Below, one piece after another: positions 32,043 through 44,100 of a stretch of DNA of 64,000 bases. The stretch comes from Pseudo-nitzschia pungens (taxonomy: Eukaryota; Bacillariophyta; Bacillariophyceae; Bacillariales; Bacillariaceae). The notes beneath the pieces are model-generated. The model saw only the letters and a list, made by a program, of their open reading frames with translations. It was not told where the DNA came from and did not search any database. How positions within the stretch are numbered: position 1 is the first letter of the stretch; each line of letters opens with the position of its first letter. The translations under genes were made by a program, and so were the position numbers. The stretch covers positions 5,289,346 through 5,353,345 of the forward strand of contig CM074761.1 of the NCBI GenBank assembly GCA_037355855.1, given 5' to 3'.

Positions 32043-34023
32043 TCAGTACATGTTTCTGCTGCCGCTGCTGCTGCCGCTGCCGTCATCGGGATCCCCGTGC
32101 AGCCGGACTCGATAGAGACACGTAAAATCTTGGTTTCCCCAGTTTTCCAACACGTTCACCGCGACCGCGGCAACACGGATCCTCGGTGGCGCGCTGCAGG
32201 AGGTTTGGACGGAGCAAGACCCGGGTTGCTCTCCTTCGTCCGAGACGACGGCTTCGTGGTTGGGCAGGCTCGCCATGGCCCTGGCATAATGGCTCTCGAA
32301 GGTTTGCACGCTCCGTCCGTCCAGATCGTAGTGGATGTCCGCGATGTCGAGGGGATCGTGCATGTCGAATCCGAGCGCTCTGCACTTTTCGTCGTAGTCG
32401 TCGTCGTCGCAGGGAGGATATCCAATGACCGTGACGTGTTTCGGCGCCGAGTTCCGCTTGCCTTCCGGGACGATGCCTCTCGCGACGTGATCGATGGACA
32501 CCGCTTCCACAACGACGGGACGAACGAGTTTCAGCACCACCTGTCCGCTGGAGCCCTTCATTGGCCAGCAGGATCCGGGCAGCGTGTTTTTCTCCACGAT
32601 GGCTTCGGGTGGAGCTACGTCGCCGCTCACGAAACCCTGAGAGATGCACAAACGCAAACGCACAAACAAACACAAGCATCACGAGACGGACGGTTCGTTT
32701 CGTTAGTAAGCAATCAAGCAAGCGAGCGAGCAAGCAAGACAAGACGGTCGCAAACGATGAACAAACACTCTTCCTGTTCCCTCATTCGGAACGCGGACTC
32801 GAACACGGAACGACAATCTATCCATCCATCCATCCATCGATCCATTTATTCGTCCAATCCTCAACAGTCCAAAACGTTTCTGCAGCAATCAATCGTCCAT
32901 TCGGCAAACCATTCCTTCCTTCCACGTACGTACCAAACTGTGCGAAACATACGAGGGGAGAGTGACCCCGCACTTTTCCCACCCGGGCGGAAAGAGCCGC
33001 TCCCAGTCCTGGGGAATGTATTGACTCCACCAGACGGATCCCAGGGTCCGAGAGGGAAGCGCCGGCGGTGTGTGCGTGTCGGAAGTCAGCCAGTACACGA
33101 CGGATGCTCCCTGGGCGTGGTCGACCCTGCCGATGCCGTCCTCTGCGTTGTCGTTGAGTGCCTGCTGCACCTTTTGAACGATGCTGGTGACGGACGGGCA
33201 ATCCGGGCTTCCGCCCGCGTTCCCGTTGGAATTGTTGTTGTTGCTGTTGTTGTTGCTGTTGTTGCTGTTGCTGCCCTTGTTGTCACTCGACGCGTCGATC
33301 CGGGAAGCCGCGCCAAAGACCTCTTGCTTGTACAGAGCCAGTTCTTCCTCGATCACCGAGAGCATCCAGTTTTTCATCTCGGCTTCGCTCCGATCGATGA
33401 TGACATCGCTGCGGAGTCGTTCCTCCAGATCATCCGACGTGATCTCGAAGAGCGACGACGCCAACGAATCGTTCCGATGATCGCGATCGCAATTCCTCCA
33501 GCCTGGAGTCTTATGCTTCGGATTCGTTCTTCCCCGAGTCGTTTCTCTTCTCGCTTCTCGCGTTCCCGGAGCAGCATTTCCCTCTCGAAAATTTCTTGCA
33601 ACCGGACGGCGAGATCCTCCATCTGCCGGGCGTGTTCCACGTTCAGGAGTTCGTTGACCCTCGCTTCCCTGGCCGCCACCTCGTCCATCAGGGATTCCAG
33701 GCGTTCGATGCTCTCCACCAGTTCCGAGACCTTGTCGCTCACGGCTTCGCATCGACGCCCTCGACAGAATCGAACCGTTGTTCTCGGCGTCCGCGTTTGC
33801 GTCTTCGGACGCCGCCTCTTCCAGGAGCTTGGTGGCTTCCTCCAGCGCTGCCGCGACCGATTCCTCCGACAGGACAAACTCGTCACCGATCACCGAGTCG
33901 GCAGCATTGTTTGGATTCGCGGCTGCCGGAGAGAGCCGGCACACTAGCGGCAACAGCAACACCAACACCAACGGCAACAGCCACCACTTGCGCAGCAACA
34001 ACAGCGGCCGCCCAACACTTCAT
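32043..34023 (-). CDS. SUN-domain (Sad1/UNC-84) protein, two exons, about four frame breaks
   Basis: SUN proteins sit in the inner nuclear membrane and, through KASH partners, link the nucleus to microtubules. Exon 1 is 34023-32934 and exon 2 32636-32043 (donor TTG|GTACGT, acceptor TCTCAG|GGTTTC, phase 0). N-terminal hydrophobic anchor (RKWWLLPLVLVLLLPLVC), acidic stretch, coiled coil (VSELVESIERLESLMDEVAA, then MEDLAVRLQEIFEREM), DDLEERLRSD helix, Asn/Ser linker, then the SUN domain: VVYWLTSDT, VEKNTLPGSCWPMKGSSGQV, VEAVSIDHVARG, SAPKHVTVIGYP, LENWGNQDFTCLYRVRLHG. The chain needs one base skipped near 34010, near 33760, and twice between 33510 and 33475, giving about 559 aa and a correct splice phase. 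SUN assignment is firm; the exact break points are approximate. Confidence 0.85.
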
Positions 34024-34962
34024 CGTTCACGTTTGTTGTTGCGGTACGCTATCGGTAAGGTACGCAACTACAGTATGATGTATGATGCCCTCTCTGGGCA
34101 ACCGGTCACAGTTGTTGTTTCGCCGCCCGAGGAAGCAACCAACCAACCAACGACTCACTCGATACTCGTCTGTTTTTGCGGCAAAGTCGCTCGGTTCAAA
34201 GTTTGACAGCTCGTTTGTACTGTACAGTACGGTACCTAGCGGTAAACCTTAGTGGGACAAGTACTTGTACCACGGTTATCCACACGTTACAACTACGTAT
34301 TACTGTAGTAGATATCCAAGGTAACTTACTCATGCTTCGTACGCTTCGTAAGATGGGATTCGTTCGGTTTCTACTTACCTTACCATAAGGTTAAGGTTAC
34401 TTGTACTTGTACGTACGAGCACCGTTGGGCTTGGTGGGTTTTGGAACTCAGTCATTCGTTTTGATGAGATTTTTTTGTTGAGATTTTCCATTCATTCATT
34501 CTGTTTTCAAAAACCAAAAATTAACCGTAACTTACCCGTAGCACATTTGATTTGCCAAAGACTTTGTACGACAGTCCTAGTATTCCGCACGCTCGTAGCG
34601 GTACGTACCAGGGGGGTGCTGCCGACATTCCGTTCACCGTCACGGTTGGAGAGGAAAAAGTGGAACGCGATCACGAAGATTGTTGATGAGAGGAGTGAAG
34701 ACGTCCATGCCTCTCATCATCCACCATCAACAATACAAAGCTACTACGTACTTCGTATCCATCAACAACAACAACAACTACAACAACTACAACAACTACA
34801 ATACCTTACACTACGAACGTGTCCATTTTGACAGCCCACAAGACCTCGTCACTGCGTAGTCAAGTCTCCACCGGTACCGAACAGCACTCGGTCCAATCTA
34901 GTCCATTCTTGTTTCCGTCCAGTCCAGTCCGGTCCGGTCCAGTTCCGTATCTCCTTGTCAGC
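34024..34962. other. Divergent promoter region of SUN and MAD1 genes
   Basis: About 0.94 kb between two divergent starts. Motif-rich: TACTTGTAC repeats, GTAAGGTTAAGGTTAC-like sequence near 34383-34400, and a CAACAACTA repeat at about 34762-34800. No gene recognised. Confidence 0.5.
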
Positions 34963-35531
34963 ATGAGCAGCGGTCTGGGGCTCGCCAGCAGCGGCACGAG
35001 CCGCAAACGCGGCGCGGCAACCCTGCTGTCTTCCTCGTCGTCCACGACCACTACCGCGCTTGCTTCCCACGAACAACACCAACACGCGAATCCACCACCG
35101 ACCCGCCGGGCCCGCCGCGATGTTCTCTCGTGCGAGCTCGAGTCGATGCGCGCCGAGCTGGAACACGAGCGGTCCCTCCGGGCCATCGACGCCAAGCGCT
35201 TCGTCCAGACGAAACAGCGGCTGGAACAGCGCTGCGAGTTTGCCATGGACGAGGCGTCGGACTGCAAGGCGCTCCTGGAGGAACTCCGGGCCGAGCACGA
35301 CAAGCACTCGAAGCAGCTCCGGAGGGCCCTGGCCCGGACCAAGGAGGAGCTCCGGGACGTCCGGGAGGAGCTCGACGAGGAACGGGAAACGGCGGCGGTG
35401 GCGATGGCCACGAATCCGGGGAATCGGCAGCAGCCCTCCCATCGTTGGATGGAGGAGGAGCTGGCCGCTGCCCGGGCGGAAAACCTGCAGCTCCGGAAGG
35501 CCAACGAGGATCTCCGAACGCAGCTCCGGGC

Positions 35532-35568
<37 letters not shown>

Positions 35569-37331
35569 ATCCATCAACCTTGCGGCTGCCGACGAGAACA
35601 ATCCTCCCCTCTCGGAGGCCCGGCCGGAGGTCCTCCGGGAGCTGAACCAGGTCCGGATCCGCCTGGCCGAAACCGAGCGCAAGAACCGGCAGTACAAGCG
35701 CATCGCCGAGGACGCCCAGCGGAAAACCCGGCAGCTGGTCCACGAGCAGGAGCGGGCCGGGTCCGCCCACAAGCGCCTTTCCAAGCTGGAGCACGACCTC
35801 TCCGAAGCCGTCCGGGCCGAGGCGGAATCCTCCGAGCGGCTCGCCGAGTGGCGCTCGCTGGGGCAAGCCGTGGCGGAAGCCCTGGGGGCGGATCCTTCGG
35901 TGGTGGGGAGGATGGCAACCGCAACCGCAACATCGGCATCGGCATCTGCCTCTGCTTGTGCCGACCTTTCCGTCCTGCGCAAGTGCCTGCAGGGGTCCAG
36001 GGGCAGGGCCGAAACCGCGCAGGCGCAGACCGCCAAGCTCCGGTCCGACCTGGAAGCGGCGGGGGAGACGATCCGGGCCCTCGAGCTGGAAGCGGCGAGC
36101 TCTTCCCGGAAGGAAACCGCCTGGGCGGAGGAACGCAAGGAACACGAAACACGCCTGCGGCTCCACCAAAAGGACATTGCGGTGCTCCGCGGCCAGGAAG
36201 ACATCTACAAGCGCGAGGTGGAGAGCCTCCGGTCCATCATTGCCACCTTTGATTCGCTCCCGCTGACCGCCGGCCAGGGGGGAGCGAGCGAGAGCGCGGG
36301 CCAAAGCCGGAGCACGGGCACGAGCGCGAGTCCTCCCTCGAACCTCCGGGCCCTGGAGGCCTCCCTCGACGCGGCCCGGGAGGAAGTCGCCGTCCTCAAG
36401 GAGGCCAACGGAAGCCTGCGGGACGACCTGACCGCTTCGGTGACCGCGAAGGAAGACCTCCAGAAAAAGCACTCGACCGTGCTGGAAAAATTCGGCAAGC
36501 TCCGGGACGCCCTCTACGCCGAGCGGGCCCGGGCCGAAAAGGCCGCGGAGCGGGCCAACGAGGCCGAGATCCTGGCGGGAAAGGGGGCCTTCAATCCGGA
36601 GCGGACCCGCGTCCTGCACCTGGGGGGAGGAGCGACCCCGCTGACCAAGGCGCTCCGGGACGAGATTGCCGTCCTCAAGAAACAGGTGGAGGTGCTGTCG
36701 GGTGCGAATGCGGGTGCGGGTGCGGGGGCGGCCGGGGATCCCAAAAAGAGCAAGGCAGCCGCGGCGGCGGCGGCGGCCGGTGCTCTGGACGTGGATCCCA
36801 ACAAGCTCCACCAGCGGCTGAAGCAATCCTTCAAGGAACAGATTTCGAGATTCAGGGAGGGGGTGTACCTGATGACAGGGTTCAAGGTGAGCGCGGTTGG
36901 AATGTAGGAGTGAATGCATGCGTGAATGCGTGCGTGAATGCGCGGGAGATGCGTTTTGCTTGGTTCCGATCGGGTTTCGAACCGGTCCCACCGATCCAAT
37001 ACTTTTTTGGGATGCAATTCTTGGACTCGTTCGCTCATTCATTTATTCGCTGATTTCCGCATTCGCTCATTCGCAGGTGGAAATGATTCCGGACAATCAC
37101 GACCGTTACACGTTCAAGGTCCGGTCCGTCTTTGCCGAGCGAGAGAGGGATTACCTGGTGTTTCAGTGGCCGGAGGGGAAGGAGGTCACCTCGCTCGATC
37201 TCCTCACCACCGAGTACGCCAAGCTGTTGACCAAGAGCCCGTCCTACGAATACATGACCAAGTTTCACAGCCTGCCCGCCTTTTTGGCGAGTGTGCAGCT
37301 CAGCTTGTTTGAGAAACAAACCATGATCTGA
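34963..37331 (+). CDS. MAD1: Spindle assembly checkpoint protein MAD1, two exons
   Basis: Coiled-coil kinetochore protein that recruits MAD2. Exon 1 is 34963-36886 and exon 2 37077-37331 (AAG|GTGAGC ... TTCGCAG|GTGGAA, phase 0). After a short Ser-rich head the protein is almost wholly coiled coil (VLSCELESMRAELEHERSLR onward) with a Gln tract. The frame changes in or just after that CAG tract (about 35536-35580): skipping one base joins it to LSEARPEVLRELNQVRIRL. The C-terminus is diagnostic: FKEQISRFREGVYLMTGFKV, YTFKVRSVFAERERDYLVFQ, LLTTEYAKLLTKSP and FHSLPAFLASVQLSLFEKQT match the Mad1 RWD-like C-terminal domain. Total 725 aa, against 718 for human MAD1. I could not pick out the MAD2-interaction motif with certainty. 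Tract-length indel is the simplest cause of the break. Confidence 0.92.
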
Positions 37332-37587
37332 TGTTTGATATGATATGAATTGATATGAATTGATATGATTTGATATGATTGATATGATTTGACATGATTT
37401 GACATGATTTGATATGAATTGATATGATATGAATTGATATGACATGATTTGACATGAATTGACATGATTTGACATGAATTGATATGAATTGATATGATAT
37501 GAATTGATCGGATTGGATCGGATTGGATCCGATCTGATATTATGATATGATTGGATCCGATCCGATCCGATCCGATCCGATCCGAGC
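37331..37587. repeat. TGATATGAAT/TGACATGATT minisatellite in the MAD1 3' UTR
   Basis: About 190 bp of degenerate decamers, starting at the MAD1 stop codon and ending in GATCC pentamers (37555-37585). Confidence 0.9.
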
Positions 37588-38343
37588 TTGGTTCGACTAC
37601 GGAACGAAGGAATCCAGTCGGCGGCGGGCGGGGCGAAGTTAAGTGAAGCGAACCGAATCCAGCCAGCACGACAGCGCGCGGTGTCCATTGTCGATGCGAT
37701 TCCAATTCCAATTCCAATTCCAATTCCGATTCCGGACCGTACCGTACTGTATCTTTGATGGATACACGTACATCACCTGCCCGTCGACGTTGAATGAACG
37801 ACAAACAAACCAGTTTCGGGCATCGAATGGAATAATTGGTCTCGACAGTCGTCCTATTTGGATACCGATAGTACGCAAGTGGGAGGAAACGATCAACAGT
37901 TACGAATAGAATAACCACCTAGTTCCATCATTACTTCTATTTATTTTATTTCTTCGGGTGGATCATGCCAGCATGGTGGAACGAAAACTAACTGACGTAC
38001 TACGTACTACTTGTAACTCGTACTTCGTACTAGTAATTTACTAATACTCGTACCGTAACCTTACTTGTACCGCACGGTTGAGATTCGTTCATGTGGGATT
38101 AAGGAGTCGAAGTGGTCGTCTAATGATTACGGGACCCGAACCGTGGCGGTACGAGTAAGTTACTTGTACGCAATCGCAGCAATTCGTCGAAAAAACATAA
38201 GCCTGTTATGTGACAGACAGCTCGCGGCTAGTTTTGAATAATTTATGATTTGAAAGCATTTTTTTTTGGGAAAGAGCGAACGGCGCAACCCATAACATGT
38301 ACGGTACCCCCGCCCTCCTTTGGAGACTCGAGCTGCCGAACGG

Positions 38344-38378
<35 letters not shown>

Positions 38379-38433
38379 TACCTATCGTATTGTTGATTGA
38401 TTGATTGAATCAGAGTACCAGTACCATACTGCA
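37332..38433. other. MAD1 3' region and intergenic, repeat-rich
   Basis: Begins with the TGATATGAAT minisatellite, then AATTCC repeats (about 37690-37730), GTAC-rich DNA (37990-38060, including GTAACCTTAC), and a GA dinucleotide tract at 38347-38376. No gene recognised. Confidence 0.55.
38347..38376. repeat. (GA)n microsatellite
   Basis: Fifteen GA dinucleotides about 60 bp before the next start codon. Confidence 0.9.
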
Positions 38434-41177
38434 ATGCCGCAGCGAAGGGACACGCCGGCGGCACGAGCGGCTCTGGCACGAAGGCGTCAACGGGTGGCGC
38501 AGACGCTTCGCAAGCCCACGTCGTCCGAGGCGTCGGCTTCGGCTTCGGCTTCGACTCCGGCGTCGACGTTGGCAGAGGCTCCGGCTCCGACTCTTACTCC
38601 GAACCCACGCATCGTTTCGGACGCCGAGAACGTAACCGCGAACGCGAATCCGCAACCGAGAACTCTGGCGTACGCGGGGCTCAACGGGGGCAGCAGCACC
38701 CAGCCACAACCGCAGCCGCTTCTGCAACCACAATTACAACCACAATCGCAGCGGACGCCTGGGCCTCGGCCTGCGTCGGTGTCCGCATCGAGGAGCGCAA
38801 CAACAGCAGCGGCAGTAGCAACAAAACGTATCGGCACCGACAACACCAAACCTCAGATCCAGGCGGCCTCAACGACGACAAAACCGAGAACATCGGCAGC
38901 AACAAGAATAGCCACATCTGCAACGGCAACGGCAACAACATCGAGCAATACGATCCGCGAGAATGAATCCTACCAACCCATTCGGCACAGCAATACCCTC
39001 GTCAGCACGACGACGATTCCCTGGGACGAAGTCAGCAGCGCTACGGAACGGAACCGAAACCAGTCGATGCGAGCGAGTATGCAGAGGCAGAGGCAGATGC
39101 AACTGCAAACGCAAACACAAACGCAGCTACAAACAAAGCCGACGATGGACCAACTCTACCCGGCCGACGAAATCTCGGTAGCAGCGGTGGCGCCGTCGTC
39201 GTCGTCGTTCCATGCGGGGGGAAGGACAAAAGGAATCCCCGTCGAAGAATCTATGGGGATTCCAAGCAGCAAGTCGCGATCGCGATCGCGGTCGCGGTCT
39301 CAGTCTCAGTCGCAGTCTCACAGTCCGAGATCGTCAGAGGGATCGAACCGGACCAGCCGCAAGAATCACCCTCCGCAACAAGAACCATTAGGACAGCAAC
39401 CGCAAGAGCAGAGCGGGACGATCAAATACGACATTTGCATGAGTGCTCCAACAACGGAGGGGGAAGACAATATCGAAACCGTCTTGAAGGATGGGATTGC
39501 CGCCAGCGGCTCGTTCGCGAGCGAATACAACCATCCTCCGAAACAGTCACAGGAGCAACTGGAACTGCAGCAGCAGCAAGAGCAGCAGCCAGCACCTCAG
39601 CAGCAGCAGCAGCCCCAAGAGCAGCAGATGAACCAACAACCCGACGAACGCCAGGCCCAGACTATGGTGGGAGATCGACAGCCACTGCCACTGCCACTGC
39701 CGCTCGCACTTCCACCGCAAGAGCGTTTGCGCCAGAGCCCGGAAAAATTCGAGCGCGTCTCCAACTTTGGGTACGTCGAAAGAACCTCGCCGCAACCACG
39801 GGTGCCGGATCGGCGAAATCTGGTGCGATACTCCACCTCTAATGGCCAATTGATGCGCCGAGGATCGCAGGGGTCCGTCTTGTGCGAGAGCGGAAACTCC
39901 GTATCCACGGGAACAGCCACAGCTACCGCCACGGCCACAGTCACAGCTACCGCCACTGCTACCATGGGGGACTACACGCACGGATCCTCCGCGGCCACGG
40001 CTGGCAACTTACAGCCCCTCTCTTCCTTTGAGGTATCCCATGTCCAAATGGCGGTGGTCCCCGTCCATTTCGATCACGATGACAATTCCGATCACGATCA
40101 CCATGACCATTTCTACTACCGTGATTCACTGGAGCAAAGTCACAGCACCGATACCGAGGATCTAGAACCGCACTTGCCAGCAGCCACGGCCTCGAACAAT
40201 CGATCCCAAGCAACTCCCGTGGTGCCAATGCCAATGCCAATGGCATCGGTATTGGGACCTCCCCGGAACGAGCGCGTGGATTCCGATCGGAGGAGCAAAA
40301 ACGCCACAAACTCGGATCGCATCCAGGACGACGGTACAATCATGAATCATCCTCCAAATAATCATCATCTTGCCCCGCGCAACAATGCCGATGCGGCGCC
40401 CAGCGCTCGAAACTTCCTCCACGCGAATCCTCCCACCGTTGTAGGGCACACAAAGACGAGAACAACAACAGCAGCAACAGCAGCAACAGCAGCAACATCA
40501 GCAACATCAGCAGCAAAAGCAAAAGCAATAGCAGCAACGACGACAACGACGAGGTCGAGATCGACGACGAGGGCATTCCCAGAATCGTTCCAGAGACCAT
40601 TGCCTGCAAACTCCGGGGGCGAAGGCTGCTGAGGCTACCAACCTCCGAACGAATCCCAATCCCACTCCCGATAGTGCTCGAGTCTATGCTGGTTCCAATG
40701 CCAATGATAATGCCAAAAACACAATCCTAGGTGCCAAATCTCGTTCCGGGATCCTTCCGGCGTCGAATTCGGCGTCGAATTCGGCGCCTGTCGCTGCTGC
40801 TTCGAATGGTGCCGGTGGTGGCGCTGCTACCGCCGCCGCTGCTGCTGCGATTCCTCCTCCCAGGGTTGTTTCCAGGGCCTCCCGCATACCGTCGCCAAAG
40901 CCTATCAATCCCGGCGGGAGCCGGGTGATTCCCAAGCGAAACAGTGATTCCCCGAGGCGAACCACCAAATCGCCGGAAAAGAGGCTCTCCCCACTGCCGG
41001 TTTCGAACCACTACCTTGCTGGCCCGGAACAATAGCAACAAAAACCAAAACCAAAACCAAAACCACACCAAAAACAAAAGTGGGGCACCATCAGCGGCGG
41101 CAATCAACACTCCCCCCGCTGCTGACACTGCTGCCGGCAATGCCGTTGCGGAGCCACCCCGGCCTCCACCCGAACCA
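38434..41177 (+). CDS. Low-complexity Ala/Thr/Gln-rich coding region, probable N-terminal extension of GCP2
   Basis: The ATG at 38434 opens a frame of over 2 kb (MPQRRDTPAARAALARRRQR...) that is Ala/Ser/Thr/Gln-rich with Arg-Ser and Thr-Ala runs and no recognisable domain. Its stop at 40630-40632 lies past the point where natural-looking sequence switches frame: ENNNSSNSSNSSN then DDEVEIDDEGIPRIVPETIA, then GAKAAEATNLRTNPNPT continuing to SDSPRRTTKSPEKRLSP near 41030, then the GCP2 frame. Switches fall near 40443, 40600 and the G5 run near 40615, and near 41030. If these are indels the GCP2 protein would be around 2,150 aa; if not, this is a separate disordered protein. No intervening promoter-like gap is apparent. 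Moderate confidence that it is coding, lower that it is one gene with GCP2. Confidence 0.55.
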
Positions 41178-44100
41178 ATGGCAGCGACGACAACGACATC
41201 ATCGTCATCGTCGTCATCATCCTTGGAAATCTCCCCTCCGCTCCCGACGTCGACTCCCCACGAGACATCTCGTCCTCTGCCGTCCCGCGAAACAGTCCGC
41301 GGCCTAACACGACCATGCTATCATCAAGAACAATCGCAACAACAACAAACAACAACTACAACTACAACAACACACACCAAGCCGGGAAGCTGCCGGTGCC
41401 GATGCATCCCGATGACTTGCGTCTCGCTCCAAAGTATCACACGATTTCCGATAGACAATTGCAGCAGCAGCAGGAGCTGCCGCAGCAGCCTGCAGCAGAA
41501 ACAGTTACCACACCAACACAAATCACATCAGCACCATGACTTGCCCAGGGAACCCGTCCTCCAGTCGCGCAGTGTCAACAATCTGGGAGAAAAAGCAACG
41601 GCGAAAGGAATGCAACAAGCCCCTCCGAGCACGCCGATTCAACAAATACGACGCGATCGAGTCGACCCAGCAGCAACCGTCCTCGACGATGCGATCGATC
41701 GTCGCATGAATCAGAGCACGAGCACGAACACGAACACGAATTCCCAACTCCCCAACGGATGGCTGCCAACCCGGAACGATCGAACCAAGCCCGTGGCGTA
41801 CTCTGCGTCTGTGTCTACACCAACCGTAAAATGGAAAGCGCAGCAGCAGCAACCGGCAGATGCATTCGCCAACGAAACAACGCACCGAATACAAACGGAG
41901 GAAACGAGGAATCATCATCGAGAAGCACCACGGAACCACCGACAACCGCGAGATCTCGACGCGGCCTGCCTGCAGTCCGGAGATTCCGTCATGCTCCGAT
42001 CCTGCAGCTTGTCGGCTACCATTCAGACCAACGACAGAGATGGAGTCCTCGCTGAATTCCATGGGTCGTGTCTCGGAAAAGAGGCCGAATCGTTAACGAT
42101 TGTCAAAGTCGGGGACAATGGGTTTCCAGTTGTGTGCCATGGTGATGTGGTAGTCCTGCTGTTGATCGCTGCGACGCCGAATCGAAGTCTTGGTGTGAGA
42201 AGAATCCCCGGGGACGTGAGCGGAGTCGACGAGATTGGATTTTTCGGGGACGGCACGGAACCTTCGGATCGTTGGCGGATCGGTTCCGCCAGGGCGGGCA
42301 GAAAGGTCTTGGTAGGCCGAGCCGCTGTGGAAATGGGAACCGCGGTGGCGTTGGCAGCAAACCACGATGCCGAACCCATCAAGAGCGGTAATTCCATCTT
42401 GCTCACGAATTGCTCGAACGGGGGAGTCCTCTCGATCCGGGACGGGGTTGCGGTGTTGCGAACGGATTCGTACGATCCCAGCACGGCCCGATCTTCCGAA
42501 AACCCGAGCTTGTTGGGAAGGTTGGACTCCAACGACCAGCTGGAACCATCGTTGCCAGAGACCTTTCAGCTGCTGAAACTTGTTATTCCGCCTTGCCCTA
42601 CCTGGGCCGTGCCCAAGGGAATGGGTGAGCGTTTTTTCTTGAACGGTTCGTACCTCTTCGAACCCTTTCGGAATCCGAACGAAACCATCGTTGTGGACAA
42701 GGATCTATCATCCGAAAACAAAGAAAACATTCTTGTCGACGAGATCATCGGATCGTTCCTAGGCCTAGAGGGAGTGTACATCCGATACACGGGATCCGAG
42801 GGAGTGATATCGCACGAAAAACCGCCTCTCTTTCGGCTGTTGGACACCGCGGACACTTCCTTTGATTTGAGTCTACGAAATCTGGTGGATCAGATACTAC
42901 CACTCTCTACATCCTACCTGCGTGTGCGGAATTTCATTGGTGCACACTATCCAGGATACGAATACGGGAGGATTATGCAAGCCTTTTGCGAAGGCTTGGA
43001 TTCGTTCCTGCAACAATTTGTGGCGTTTGTCGCTCAGCTGGAGCAAAAAGTTCGGAAACCTCCCTCCAGCGGAGTGTTTTCAATGAAGAACATACACTTC
43101 GAAATTACTCCGGTGCTCCATTCCATGTCCATTCTGGAACACACGACAAAAGTAGCCTACAGCAAAAAGGGAGGGGACTTGATCAATGCGCTTCGTTCTC
43201 TGGAAAAAAGAGTCTACATGGGTGACACGGTGGCAAAAGATTTGCTCGGAACTCTTTTGGATCGAGCATCGGCACCGTATGCGGAGATGCTTTCGATCTG
43301 GCTTCAGTCCGGGCGACTCGTGGATCCGTACGACGAATTCATGATCCGGAAAACGTCCGAGAACAAGAATGGAGTCCGGCTCGATGGCGACACTTGGTCG
43401 GCGCTCTTTACGATCAATGAGGATCACGTCATTCGTGATATTGTTCGGAACGAAAAGTACAAAAACAAGATCCTAGTGACGGGAAAATATTGGAACGCAG
43501 TCCAAGCCTGTACCGGTCAAACCATGACATCATCAGTGACACGATGTGGTCCGCTCGAATTGAAGAATCTTCAATTTCAATCGGATTCGTCCCACATTTC
43601 GAGTTTCATCGACACCATGTACGACGCTGCCTCGGAGAAACTTCTCAATCTTCTCAGAGACGAATTCAATCTGAGAGAATCCCTTCAAATGATGAAACGA
43701 TACTTTTTGTTGGACCAGGGTGATTTCTTGATGAATTTTCTTGAAGCCGCGGGGGAGGAGTTGGCAAAACCGTTCGAAGAAGTCTCCATTGGGCGTGTTC
43801 AACACTTTCTAGGAATTTCGGTTCAGCTTACCGAATCGCAAAAGAACGACGAATTTGATTTGAGGTCTTGTAAGAAATCACGCCGATTGTTGGCGACCAG
43901 TTTGCGGTGCAGACTGGCAGAGCAGAGCCTTGTATCGTATCTAGACTCCCTCTACGGGGGCATCGAAGGTCAAGGACCGAATACTCCATCCCGCAGAATG
44001 TATGGTTCTCAAAAGCAGGGTACTGCGGGATTTGATTTCTTTGAAATCGATTTTCCTCGCATTCCTTTTCCAATATCGTTGATCATATCTCCCACGTCGA

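Noticed and set aside
31956..33947. 663-codon plus-strand ORF opposite the SUN gene
   Set aside because: Antisense shadow; the minus strand has a firm SUN domain and consistent splice sites.
35051..37042. 663-codon ORF antisense to MAD1
   Set aside because: Composition shadow of GC-rich coiled-coil codons; MAD1 C-terminal domain is unambiguous on the plus strand.
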